NCBI GenBank assembly: GCA_031082285.1 | Contig: JAVHLK010000036.1 | Location: forward strand, 12,653 to 45,957 | DNA from: Desulfomonilaceae bacterium | GTDB taxonomy: Bacteria > Desulfobacterota > Desulfomonilia > Desulfomonilales > Desulfomonilaceae | Length of the DNA stretch: 33,305 nt | Direction: 5' to 3' | Part shown: piece after piece, positions 16,918-25,213 of the stretch | Position numbering within the stretch: the stretch's first letter is position 1 | How the letters are laid out: the number at the start of each line of letters is the position of its first letter | Notes under the pieces: model-generated | The model's database searches: none | What the model was told of the DNA's origin: nothing | The model's input: only the letters and a program-made list of their open reading frames with translations | Translations under genes and position numbers: made by a program

Positions 16918-18749
16918 GGCATATGCACCCGTCTGAAGTATACGGCAACGGAGAGTGCCGTCAGAGGCACGACTCCACTCAGTCGCTCCGGGAGAATGGA
17001 CCCGGGTCCGTTCCAAAGGTCGTCCGCAGAGTCAAGAATCTTCTCCCAGACCTGCTCGTCAACCTTCCAATCCAATTGTACCCGACGTGTTTCCGATGAC
17101 AGGTTGAACAGGATGAGGCAGCTTTCACCTGCCGCGGAACGGGTCATCAGAAGCACGTCCTGCATGGGCACATTATGCACCTGGGTTGCCGACTTATCCA
17201 GTACCTTCAAGGGGGCGCACGTCTTTCGCAATCGTATCAGTTCCTTGTAAAAGGCGAGCAACCGGACGTGAGGGTCCTTGAGGCGATCGTCCCACGATAT
17301 CCTCGACCTGATGAAGGTCTCGAGCGCATCAGGATCGGGCGGTTCACTCTCCCATCCGAACTCCTGGAATTCTTCCTTCCTGCCCGAGCGCACCGCGTGC
17401 GTGAGCTCCGGATCTCCGTGGCTGGTGAAGTACAGAAACGGATGTGTTTCGCCGTACTCTTCTCCCATGAAGAGCATGGGAACGTACGGGGAGAGCAGCA
17501 TGAGGCCGGCGGCAACCTTGAGTCCTTCGAACGACGTAAGAGAACTCAAGCGCTCGCCGTTCAGCCGATTCCCGATCTGGTCGTGATTCTGGATCGAGAC
17601 GAGAAAGGCTTGCCCCGGCAGGTCCTTCGCGCGCGCCCCATGGGAACGCTTTCGGAACCTCGAGTACTCTCCTTCGTAGGCAAAGCCGTGTCCAAGGACC
17701 TTGGCAAGATGATCCGGATCTCCGTAATCAATATAGTACCCTTCGCGCTCTCCGGTGAGGCGCGTGTGTACCGCGTGATGAAAATCGTCGTTCCACACGC
17801 AGTCCAATCCCATTCCCCCCAATTCGACGGATCGTACCAGACGAGGGTCATTAAGATTGGATTCCGGGAAGAGATACACGGCACGGCCGTTGCGTTCCCC
17901 GAAGCGATGCACCACCCGGCTCAGTTCTCGCAAGAACGGGTCGGGACGCCGGTCGAATATGGCATGGGTCGCGTCCAATCGGAGTCCGTCCACGTGATGG
18001 TTGCCGATCCAGTGCAACGCGTTTTGAAAGAAGAATCTCCTCACGTGGTCACTGAACGGCCCGTCGAAGTTGACCGCTTCACCCCATGCAGTCTTGTATC
18101 GATCGGTGAAATACGGTCCGAAATCTCGCAGGTAGTTTCCTTCAGGGCCAAGGTGATTGTACACCACGTCGAGGATTACGGACAAACCGCGTTCATGGCA
18201 TGCATTCACGAATCGTTTGAGTCCGTCCGGGCCGCCGTAGGAATTCTGGACGGCAAAGGGGTACACGCCGTCATAGCCCCAATTTCGGTTGCCCGGAAAT
18301 TGGGCCACGGGCATGAGCTCGACCGCGGTGACGCCCAAGACCGTAAGATCGTCCAGTCGAGCGATTGCTCCATCGAATGTCCCTTCCGGCGTGAACGTAC
18401 CCACATGGAGTTCGTACAGGATGAGGTCTGAGAGCGGCACGGGCCGGAATGCCGCGTCCGTCCACGGGAACGATACATGGTCCACACAGGCGGACGGTCC
18501 GTGCACTCCTTCCGGCTGGAAATGAGAGGCCGGGTCCGGACGAGTGAGTTCATCGTTCAGTACGTACCGGTACCTGGTTCCGGGGGGAACGGGGAGGCCG
18601 CGAACGCACCGGTACCCCCCATCGATGGATTGCATTGGAATGAGTCCCGGAACATCGTCGAGGACTTCCAGCTTCACGTCGTCCGCAAAGGGTGCCCATA
18701 CGCAGAAGTCGTACGATCCCTCGCTCGTCATCCAGGCACCTATGTGCAT
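16914..18749 (-). CDS. treZ: Malto-oligosyltrehalose trehalohydrolase
   Basis: GH13 enzyme of 611 residues that releases trehalose from maltooligosyl-trehalose. An N-terminal beta-sandwich (about 1-95, with DFCVWAPFADDVKLEVL) precedes the barrel. LYELHVGTFTPEGTFDGAI and LMPVAQFPGNRNWGYDGV are strong TreZ signatures. Catalytic residues: Asp259 (VDGLRLDATHAI), Glu296 (LFPESNLND), Asp390 (SIQNHDQIGNR). ATG 18747-18749 has AAGGAG six bases upstream, a strong ribosome site. First gene of the operon, with an ATGA overlap into the GH57 gene. I could not find a convincing promoter in the 139 bases upstream, so read-through from the PLD-VTT gene is possible. Confidence 0.97.
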   Translation of the reverse strand: MHIGAWMTSEGSYDFCVWAPFADDVKLEVLDDVPGLIPMQSIDGGYRCVRGLPVPPGTRYRYVLNDELTRPDPASHFQPEGVHGPSACVDHVSFPWTDAAFRPVPLSDLILYELHVGTFTPEGTFDGAIARLDDLTVLGVTAVELMPVAQFPGNRNWGYDGVYPFAVQNSYGGPDGLKRFVNACHERGLSVILDVVYNHLGPEGNYLRDFGPYFTDRYKTAWGEAVNFDGPFSDHVRRFFFQNALHWIGNHHVDGLRLDATHAIFDRRPDPFLRELSRVVHRFGERNGRAVYLFPESNLNDPRLVRSVELGGMGLDCVWNDDFHHAVHTRLTGEREGYYIDYGDPDHLAKVLGHGFAYEGEYSRFRKRSHGARAKDLPGQAFLVSIQNHDQIGNRLNGERLSSLTSFEGLKVAAGLMLLSPYVPMLFMGEEYGETHPFLYFTSHGDPELTHAVRSGRKEEFQEFGWESEPPDPDALETFIRSRISWDDRLKDPHVRLLAFYKELIRLRKTCAPLKVLDKSATQVHNVPMQDVLLMTRSAAGESCLILFNLSSETRRVQLDWKVDEQVWEKILDSADDLWNGPGSILPERLSGVVPLTALSVAVYFRRVHMP

Positions 18750-18785
18750 GAAGGACTCCTTCTTGATATGGTTGGCCCGGTTTCG

Positions 18786-18810
18786 ACCGCCGGATACACT
18801 TCCGGGCGGT
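18786..18810 (-). other. Stem-loop between the PLD-VTT gene and treZ
   Basis: Arms ACCGCC-GGA (18786-18794) and TCC-G-GGCGGT (18801-18810, one bulged G) enclose a six-base loop. It lies in the 139-base gap upstream of treZ. Neither flank has a T-run, so it may be a partial terminator, an mRNA processing site or chance. Confidence 0.35.
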
Positions 18811-18888
18811 TAAGAGAGATCGTTGCCTTGATCGATGATAGAACCGGGACTCGCGTCGGTTCATCATCTCGGAAATCGAAGATCGGGA

Positions 18889-21078
18889 TCAGACATCCTC
18901 CCGATCCCCGACAAGATACCGTTTTATGAGCACACCAAGTACGACGGTCGCCACAAGAACGCCGACGAGAAACGCGATGCTCTTGAGGTCGGGATGTCGC
19001 AGCACCTGTCGCACGCTCTCACCGAACACGGATATAATGACGATCCCCGGAAACATTCCGAGGAGAGTGCCGAGAAAGTAATCACGAAACGATACGTGCG
19101 AGGCTCCCAGGGCCAGATTAACGATTGAGTAGGGGGCGACGGGCACCACGCGGAGCACAAGGACCGTTGTCAACCCTCGACGGGCAAGGCGTTTGCTGAT
19201 CCTGTTGAGTCTTCCGCGTGCCAGGCGCCGCACCATCTCTCGTCCCAGCTTCCATCCCAACGCATAATTGACCGTGGCCGCGGCAAGACACCCGGAAGTG
19301 GCGTACACGATGCTGAGCAGCGGATCGAACACGATGGCGACCGCGGTGATAAGCAGAGTGACGGGGACCATCACCAGCCCCCCGATCACGTAGAGAAGCA
19401 CAACGGGGACAATGGCGACCGGACTGGCCGAAACGGCGTTAACGACCGCGATGACTGCGCTCTCGTCCAACCGGGAACCCAACGGACTCCATCGCCACGC
19501 GACGGCCAGAGCGGCCACAAGCCCTAAGACCACGACCGGTTTGAGATAGTCGATCACCCCCCATTTCTTTAATTCATCGGGCACGAATTGGTTGATGAGC
19601 TCCGTTGGATCCACCGTCCGTTCGGGGTCTGCGGGATTTGTGTCTAACGAGACCGCTTCCAGCCACTGAGGCATTTCCACTTTCAGTGTCTCAAGGGTAC
19701 GGTCATCTCCTCTAAGATGCTCGATCGCACGTATCAGGGACTTGTGCTGCTCGTGCCGCCGTTGCACAGCCTCCGGCGTAGTTCCCAGGTGTTCGGCCAA
19801 GAGGCGGTTTCGAAGACCGCGTATAGCCTTCCTGATTCGGTCGTCTCCCAAAGCCTCCATCGCAAGATCGCATTCCGTATCAAGACCCATGGACCGGTTG
19901 CTTACATTGGAAGAGCCGATCCTTACGAGCTCGTCATCGACGATCAGGACCTTGGAATGGAGCGTCATGTCAATGCCGCGAACTCCCGGCACACGGGGAT
20001 AATAAACTCGAAGTCGCCCGGTTGCATCCCAGTCGTGCAGACGTTTCAGAATGAATGCCCGTCCGGTGTCCATGGTGCCGTGTTCAAGCCAACCCGACGA
20101 TTCGTACGGCAGTACGATGACTATTTCGGGTCCTGCTTCCTGTTTGAGGCTCTCGGAAACGGCAACCGCGACCTCACGTGAAGTAAAATACTGGCTTTCG
20201 ATATAGATCGAATCTCGGGCCGCCGCGATGGCATCACGGTACAATGCCTCGATTTCCCGAACGCCTCCCCTGCCATTGAACGCCGGTTCCGTCCGTGAGA
20301 TCGCGATGTCGACGTCGGTTACGTCCGGTGCAAGCCCGGACGGCCAAGGATCGGTATCCGCCGGACCGGGCGGTTGCAGTACCTCTCCGGAGGCCTGTTT
20401 CCAACGCCTGCGAAACAAGTCCCCCAAAGACGACGCAGCGTCGCCATCAACCATCATCTGGACGTCGTGGAACGGGGTGTACGGTCGCCCATCCGGATTC
20501 ACCCGGCGGGGATCCTGCGCTCTATGCTCGGGAGTATCCCAACGATCTCTCGTCAGATCGAGTCCTCCTACGAACCCCACGGCATCGTCCACGACCACAA
20601 TCTTCTGATGGTGTGACGCCCCCAGTGGATGCTGATCGTCCATGTGAAAATGGATGCGGTCGGACGAGCCCGGGCCGAATTTGAAGACGGGAAGCAGTTC
20701 TCGTTCCAGTGCAAAGATCGCTGCAAAGTCCCATGCCAACAGATAGACGTGAAGATCGTGGTTCCGTGCAACTACTGCTTCGAGGAATGAAGATAAGCGG
20801 GAAGACTTCATGGAAGCGGCGTTGTCGCGCAGCAGAGAGATTCGGCTGTCGATATCCCATCCTGCGATGTACACGCGTTTTCGTGCGTTGCCGATTGCCG
20901 CGTGCAATGCCCGAAAGTACGCGTCACCATCAATGAGAAATGCGACTTTACCGCTTCGACGCTTCCGTCGGCAGTTCCTGCCTTCTTGAAGGATGCCGTG
21001 AACGCACTTGGAATCTCGCCGTGCCGTGTCGGTCACCTTTGCAAGTCCTCTCAGAGAAGTGCATGTCTTTTGAATCAC
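18889..21078 (-). CDS. Phospholipase D/cardiolipin synthase-like protein fused to DedA/VTT domain
   Basis: Two-part membrane protein of 729 residues. The N-terminal 470 residues are a phospholipase D fold with two HKD motifs: His157-x-Lys159-x4-Asp164 (SHHQKIVVVDD) and His374-x-Lys376-x4-Asp381 (LHSKVLIVDD). Together they form one active site for phosphatidyl transfer or phosphodiester cleavage. A linker leads to about six hydrophobic segments (roughly 512-530, 550-585, 588-607, 638-660, 668-687, 700-718) of the SNARE-associated/VTT (DedA) family. The typical stretch RVVPVAPYSIVNLALGAS is at 643-660. The start is uncertain: GTG 21076-21078 has GAGG nine bases upstream, and an in-frame GTG at 21034-21036 is an alternative. 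The fusion suggests the lipid enzyme works beside a lipid transporter in the inner membrane (inference). Cardiolipin synthase is the likeliest activity, but other PLD reactions are possible. Confidence 0.92.
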   Translation of the reverse strand: MIQKTCTSLRGLAKVTDTARRDSKCVHGILQEGRNCRRKRRSGKVAFLIDGDAYFRALHAAIGNARKRVYIAGWDIDSRISLLRDNAASMKSSRLSSFLEAVVARNHDLHVYLLAWDFAAIFALERELLPVFKFGPGSSDRIHFHMDDQHPLGASHHQKIVVVDDAVGFVGGLDLTRDRWDTPEHRAQDPRRVNPDGRPYTPFHDVQMMVDGDAASSLGDLFRRRWKQASGEVLQPPGPADTDPWPSGLAPDVTDVDIAISRTEPAFNGRGGVREIEALYRDAIAAARDSIYIESQYFTSREVAVAVSESLKQEAGPEIVIVLPYESSGWLEHGTMDTGRAFILKRLHDWDATGRLRVYYPRVPGVRGIDMTLHSKVLIVDDELVRIGSSNVSNRSMGLDTECDLAMEALGDDRIRKAIRGLRNRLLAEHLGTTPEAVQRRHEQHKSLIRAIEHLRGDDRTLETLKVEMPQWLEAVSLDTNPADPERTVDPTELINQFVPDELKKWGVIDYLKPVVVLGLVAALAVAWRWSPLGSRLDESAVIAVVNAVSASPVAIVPVVLLYVIGGLVMVPVTLLITAVAIVFDPLLSIVYATSGCLAAATVNYALGWKLGREMVRRLARGRLNRISKRLARRGLTTVLVLRVVPVAPYSIVNLALGASHVSFRDYFLGTLLGMFPGIVIISVFGESVRQVLRHPDLKSIAFLVGVLVATVVLGVLIKRYLVGDREDV

Positions 21079-21473
21079 CGGGTCCGCCTCGGATCGCGGG
21101 GTTTGTCATGAATCAGCGTACGGAACTGCAATGTCATGGATCAACGGTGCGTTTAGTACTCTGATTCCTAAGTTCGGTCGCACATTTTTCACCGTCCCGG
21201 CTGTTGTAGGGGACACGCGTTCTCCGCGAGATGCCCGCCGTCTCCCCCGGCAATGATCGGAGAAGACCGCCGCGCACGATCGTTGAAGCAATTCAAATGT
21301 TGCACTTCCCCGTCCATGGGCGGCGCGGCATGCCGGCCGACCGGGGTCGTGCACGATATCCCATTACCATAGTATCATCTTATCACGTTATGTCGATATG
21401 TTGGACATGGAAAATGTTCCGTGGCGCGGCTCGGGTCGAATGGGAACGTACGCGGCCATATCGATGCGAAGCC

Positions 21474-21497
21474 CAACCGATTACACTTATTCGGTTG
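21474..21497. promoter_or_regulatory. Operator-like dyad upstream of the PAS/GAF kinase
   Basis: Perfect seven-base inverted repeat CAACCGA (21474-21480) and TCGGTTG (21491-21497) around an AT-rich ten-base centre. The half-sites are about 17 bases apart centre to centre. This is close to the two-turn spacing liked by dimeric regulators. It lies about 80 bases upstream of the candidate -35 of the kinase promoter. Confidence 0.35.
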
Positions 21498-21573
21498 TCC
21501 ATTCTCGGGACGCCCGTCTCGAGGCTCGATGGTCAAAACATCCTGAAGGTTCGGTGTGGCCGAAAGGTTGTGC

Positions 21574-21602
21574 TTGACGGAAGGGAGCTTGGGAGGTACG
21601 CT
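21574..21602 (+). promoter_or_regulatory. Possible sigma-70 promoter for the PAS/GAF kinase
   Basis: TTGACG (21574-21579) and TACGCT (21597-21602) are separated by 17 bases. The -35 is good and the -10 is weak (three matches, including the key T-A...T). A start near 21609 would give a leader of about 50 bases. Confidence 0.3.
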
Positions 21603-21658
21603 CAAGCATGAAATAGTACGGCTCGCGCCCAAATTGCTGCGTGTAAGAGGACGGATTA

Positions 21659-24600
21659 ATGCACTGGAAGGGGATTACCCGCATTGTCCGGCAGGGCCTT
21701 GTTCCCGCCGTCGCTGTTGTTGCCCTGGCAAGCGCCGTGAGGCTATGGCCTCTCCAAGCCCTCGGAACGGGCCTTACCTACATAACATTCTATCCGGCCG
21801 TAACGATTGCCGCTCTTTATGGAGGCCTTTTCACCGGCTTGGCGGCGACTCTCTTGTCCTGCGCGTCGATAGTGTTCGCCGGGCATCTCATCTTCGGTGA
21901 ACCCGCGATCGGAGGTTTCTCCGATTGGCTTGGTGTGGCCGTCTTTATCCTCACTTGCACAATGATCTCGGGGATCGTCGAGGCGATGAGACGTTCGCGA
22001 GCAAAGGCCGCACACGTTCAATTGGACCTCAAGTCCAAGAACGCGGAACTACGGGCCACCCGCGAGAACCTCGAAGATGAGATAAAGCGGCAAACCGCGG
22101 AATTGGTCGACACCAATGTTGCCTTAGAAGCGGAACTCGCTAAACGCAGGCACGCCGAGGAGGAGGGCCGGCGGCATCTGGAACAGCTCCGTACGGTATT
22201 GGAACACCTGACTGAAGGCCTGGTCGTCGCGGACTTGGAGGGGAACCTCTATCACTGGAATCGAGCAGCGATCGAGATGCACGGTTTCGAGCGCCTGAAC
22301 GAATGTCGGCGTAGCCTTCACGAGTTTGCCGACATGTTCGAGCTTTCCACGTCCGATGGGCGGGTCCTGCCTGTCGAGCAATGGCCGCTTGCACGTATTC
22401 TCCGCGGGGAGACATTGCGCAATTGGGAGGTCCGTGTCCGCCGCCTGGATAGAGACTGGAAGCGCGTGTGGTCGTACGGCGGGAGCCTTGCGAGGGACGC
22501 CGCAGGGAATCCCCTTCTTGCGGTCGTCGGCTTAACGGACATCACCGAACGCGAACAGGCTGAAGAACAGCGCAAGGAAAGTGAAGCCCGCTTGAAAAGA
22601 TCCCAAGCGATGGCGCATCTCGGCAGTTGGGAACTCGACCTGGTCAACGACGTCCTTACGTGGTCCGATGAGGTGTACCGGATCTTCGGATTGGAACCCC
22701 AGGAATTCAAAGCGAGCTTCGGCGCATTCTTGGACGTCGTTCATCCCGACGATCGCAAGGCGGTGGAGGAAGCCTATCGGGGATCGTTGCGAGAGGGGAG
22801 CGACTCGTACGAAATAGAGCACCGCATAGTCAGGAAACCACACGGTGAAGTGCGCGTTGTCCACGAGAAATGCGATCACGTTCGGGATCGGTCCGGCCGC
22901 GTTGTTCGGTCACTGGGAATGGTGCACGACATAACCGAGCGTAAGCGCCACGAACACGAGAGGGAACTGACGGTTGAATTCCTTCATCTCGTAAATGAGA
23001 GTCGGGGAATCGAAGACCTGATCCGGTCCACCGCCGGCTTCTTCCAACACCGATCCGGCTGCGAAGCGGTCGGGGTTCGAATCCGGGACGGAAATGATTA
23101 TCCCTATTTTGAGACACGGGGATTCCCTGAGGAGTTCGTTCGCTCCGAAAACCACGTGTGCGCCCAAGATGAGAATGGGTCCGGTTGCCTGGACAATGAG
23201 GGCAATCCGGTCCTGGAGTGCATGTGCGGCAAAGTCATTAGCGGAGGGCTCGATCCGTCCAAACCGTTCTTCACCGCAGCGGGAAGCTTCTGGACCAACT
23301 CCACCTCGGAACTCCTCAGCGTTCCACTGGGCCTGGAAACGGATTTTTCTGCACGGAATGTGTGCAACCGGGCAGGATATGAATCGGTCGCGTTGATCCC
23401 TTTGCGTTCGGGTGACGAACCGTGGGGGCTCATCCAACTCAATGATTCTCGTACGGGATGTTTCACTCGTGAAATTATAGCCTTTTGGGAACGGCTGGCT
23501 CAGCACGCATCCGTTGCATTGGCAAAGTTCACCGCGGAAATGGCGCTGGAGGAAGCTTTGGATAACCTCGAAGCGCGGGTCAAGGAAAGGACCTCTGAGC
23601 TCGAGGCCGCCAAAGAGGCTGCGGCTGTGGAACGACGTCGGCTCTATGACGTGTTGGAGACACTACCGGTATACGTCTGTCTGCTCGATTCGGATTACCG
23701 AATGCCGTTCGCGAACCGGTATTTCCGGGAAAGCTTTGGAGAATCTCAGGGCCGGCGCTGCCATGAATTCCTGTTCAATCGGACGGAGCCCTGCGAGATC
23801 TGCGAGACATATGCGGTCATGAGGACCGGAGCTCCGCACCACTGGTTCTGGACCGGTCCAAACGAGAGAGATTATGACATATACGACTTCCCGTTCACCG
23901 ACGTGGACGGCTCCAACCTCATTCTGGAGATGGGGATTGACATTACCGAGCGCAACCAGGCGGCACGTGCCCTTAACGAGACCCTAGCCGATCTGACCAG
24001 GTCGAACGCCGACCTTGAACATTTTGCGTATGTCGCTTCACATGATCTGCAGGAACCTTTGCGCAACGTCACCGTTGCTTTGCAGATGTTGGAAAAACGC
24101 CATAAAGGCAAACTGGACGGCGATGCGGATCTGCTGATTCATTATGCCGTGGACGGCGCGAAAAGAATGAAGAATCTTGTTGCGGATCTTCTGAAATATT
24201 CCAGAGTTGCCGTGCGAAATCAGCCATTTGAAATGGTTGACGTTCAAGAAGCGGTGAACCGGTCGATCCTCAATCTGAGGAGTCTAATCGAGCAAGAGGG
24301 CGCGATAGTCACCTGTGACAAGATGCCCACGGTTCCCGGTGATTCCACCCAGCTGGTCCAACTGTTTCAGAATCTGGTAGGAAACGCGGTGAAATTTGGA
24401 CGCGCCGAACGGCCGAAAGTTCATGTTTCGGCTCGAAAGAGCGACAACGAATGGATCTTCTCCGTCAAGGATAATGGCATTGGTATCGATGAGCGACATT
24501 TTGAGCGCATTTTCGTCATCTTTCAACAGCTGAACAAGCGTGAATCGTTTGACGGTACAGGTATGGGGCTGGCAATCGTCAAGAAGATCGTCGAGCGCCA

Positions 24601-24682
24601 TCGGGGCCGCGTGTGGGTGGAATCCGAAACGGGCGTGGGTTCCGTATTCCATGTGGCCATTCCCGACGGGCCGAAGGTATGA
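21659..24682 (+). CDS. Membrane-anchored PAS/GAF sensor histidine kinase
   Basis: Multi-input kinase of 1007 residues. The N-terminus has about four hydrophobic segments (15-110) with FYPAVTIAALYGGLF, as in DUF4118/MASE-like anchors. A coiled coil (115-175), PAS (about 180-295), PAS (about 310-425) and a large GAF-like domain (about 445-625) follow. The GAF carries clustered cysteines (CLDN, ECMCGK, NVCNR). Another coiled coil and a PAS with EPCEIC lie at about 660-765. HisKA has His795 (YVASHDLQEPL), the phytochrome-kinase type, and the HATPase domain has NLVGNAVKF, DNGIGID and GTGMGLAI. ATG 21659 has AGAGGA seven bases upstream. The stop codon is followed 17 bases later by a cognate-type response regulator, so the two form a pair. 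The cysteine-rich GAF and PAS could bind a metal or sense redox (inference). Confidence 0.95.
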   Translation: MHWKGITRIVRQGLVPAVAVVALASAVRLWPLQALGTGLTYITFYPAVTIAALYGGLFTGLAATLLSCASIVFAGHLIFGEPAIGGFSDWLGVAVFILTCTMISGIVEAMRRSRAKAAHVQLDLKSKNAELRATRENLEDEIKRQTAELVDTNVALEAELAKRRHAEEEGRRHLEQLRTVLEHLTEGLVVADLEGNLYHWNRAAIEMHGFERLNECRRSLHEFADMFELSTSDGRVLPVEQWPLARILRGETLRNWEVRVRRLDRDWKRVWSYGGSLARDAAGNPLLAVVGLTDITEREQAEEQRKESEARLKRSQAMAHLGSWELDLVNDVLTWSDEVYRIFGLEPQEFKASFGAFLDVVHPDDRKAVEEAYRGSLREGSDSYEIEHRIVRKPHGEVRVVHEKCDHVRDRSGRVVRSLGMVHDITERKRHEHERELTVEFLHLVNESRGIEDLIRSTAGFFQHRSGCEAVGVRIRDGNDYPYFETRGFPEEFVRSENHVCAQDENGSGCLDNEGNPVLECMCGKVISGGLDPSKPFFTAAGSFWTNSTSELLSVPLGLETDFSARNVCNRAGYESVALIPLRSGDEPWGLIQLNDSRTGCFTREIIAFWERLAQHASVALAKFTAEMALEEALDNLEARVKERTSELEAAKEAAAVERRRLYDVLETLPVYVCLLDSDYRMPFANRYFRESFGESQGRRCHEFLFNRTEPCEICETYAVMRTGAPHHWFWTGPNERDYDIYDFPFTDVDGSNLILEMGIDITERNQAARALNETLADLTRSNADLEHFAYVASHDLQEPLRNVTVALQMLEKRHKGKLDGDADLLIHYAVDGAKRMKNLVADLLKYSRVAVRNQPFEMVDVQEAVNRSILNLRSLIEQEGAIVTCDKMPTVPGDSTQLVQLFQNLVGNAVKFGRAERPKVHVSARKSDNEWIFSVKDNGIGIDERHFERIFVIFQQLNKRESFDGTGMGLAIVKKIVERHRGRVWVESETGVGSVFHVAIPDGPKV

Positions 24683-24699
24683 CACGGCAGGAGTCCATC

Positions 24700-25104
24700 A
24701 TGCACATTCTCCTTGTGGAGGACAATCCTATGGATATCCTTATGACAAGGGAAGCGTTGAAAGACTGGAAGATCGAGCACCGACTCCACGTGGTGGAAGA
24801 TGGTGAAGAGGCCCTTGATTTCCTTTTCAAGAGGGGCCCTCACGGTGAGGCGGCACGCCCCGACCTGATCCTCTTGGACCTGAATCTCCCCAGACGCAGC
24901 GGCTTTGAGGTGTTGTCGGAAATCAAGAGCAGTCCTGAACTCTCCACGATCACCCTGGTCGTGGTCACGACTTCCGATGCGGCCGGGGACAGACGGAAGT
25001 GTCACGAGCTGGGGGCTGCTCTGTACATCACAAAGCCGCTCGACTTCCACGAGTATATTCAGGCGTTAAATTCCGTTGAGACGTTCTGTTCAGGCTTCCA
25101 ATAA
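24700..25104 (+). CDS. Single-domain response regulator (Rcp1-like)
   Basis: A 134-residue receiver with acidic pair Glu7/Asp8 (LVEDNPMD), phospho-acceptor Asp60 (LILLDLNLPRRSG), Thr90/Thr91 and Lys112 (YITKPLDF). The pattern LPRRSGFEVL with a TKP loop is typical of the small regulators found next to phytochrome-type kinases. ATG 24700 is chosen because AGGAG (24689-24693) is six bases upstream. An in-frame ATG at 24679 overlaps the kinase stop in an ATGA junction and is a less likely start. There is no output domain, so it must act by binding another protein or in a relay. Co-transcribed with the kinase at 21659. Confidence 0.93.
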   Translation: MHILLVEDNPMDILMTREALKDWKIEHRLHVVEDGEEALDFLFKRGPHGEAARPDLILLDLNLPRRSGFEVLSEIKSSPELSTITLVVVTTSDAAGDRRKCHELGAALYITKPLDFHEYIQALNSVETFCSGFQ

Positions 25105-25213
25105 GGCTGTCGCGCGCGTCGTCGGACACCGCTTCAGTACGGTTCGACCGCGGCAAGGCCTCGGAATACGAGACCGCCGTCGCACAGCCCGTGAACCGAG
25201 AAAGGACATCCAC

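Larger units (their letters stand above)
21079..21658. other. 580-base divergent intergenic region
   Basis: Lies between the minus-strand PLD-VTT gene and the plus-strand PAS/GAF kinase. No credible gene is visible. It contains an AT-rich island (21361-21410) in GC-rich surroundings, a symmetric dyad (21474-21497), a small hairpin TTCGG/CCGAA (21550-21564) and a possible plus-strand promoter (21574-21602). The size suggests regulation in both directions, but I found no good promoter for the PLD-VTT gene. Confidence 0.5.

Noticed and set aside
17175-18431. Plus-strand frame of 418 codons opposite treZ
   Set aside because: Fully antisense to treZ, which has all its catalytic motifs. The composition is typical of a mirror frame.
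21557-21571. Sigma-54-like element TGGCCG-N5-TTGT before the PAS/GAF kinase
   Set aside because: The essential C of the -12 GC is T and the -24 block has two mismatches. It overlaps a small hairpin and is much weaker than the site at 32546.
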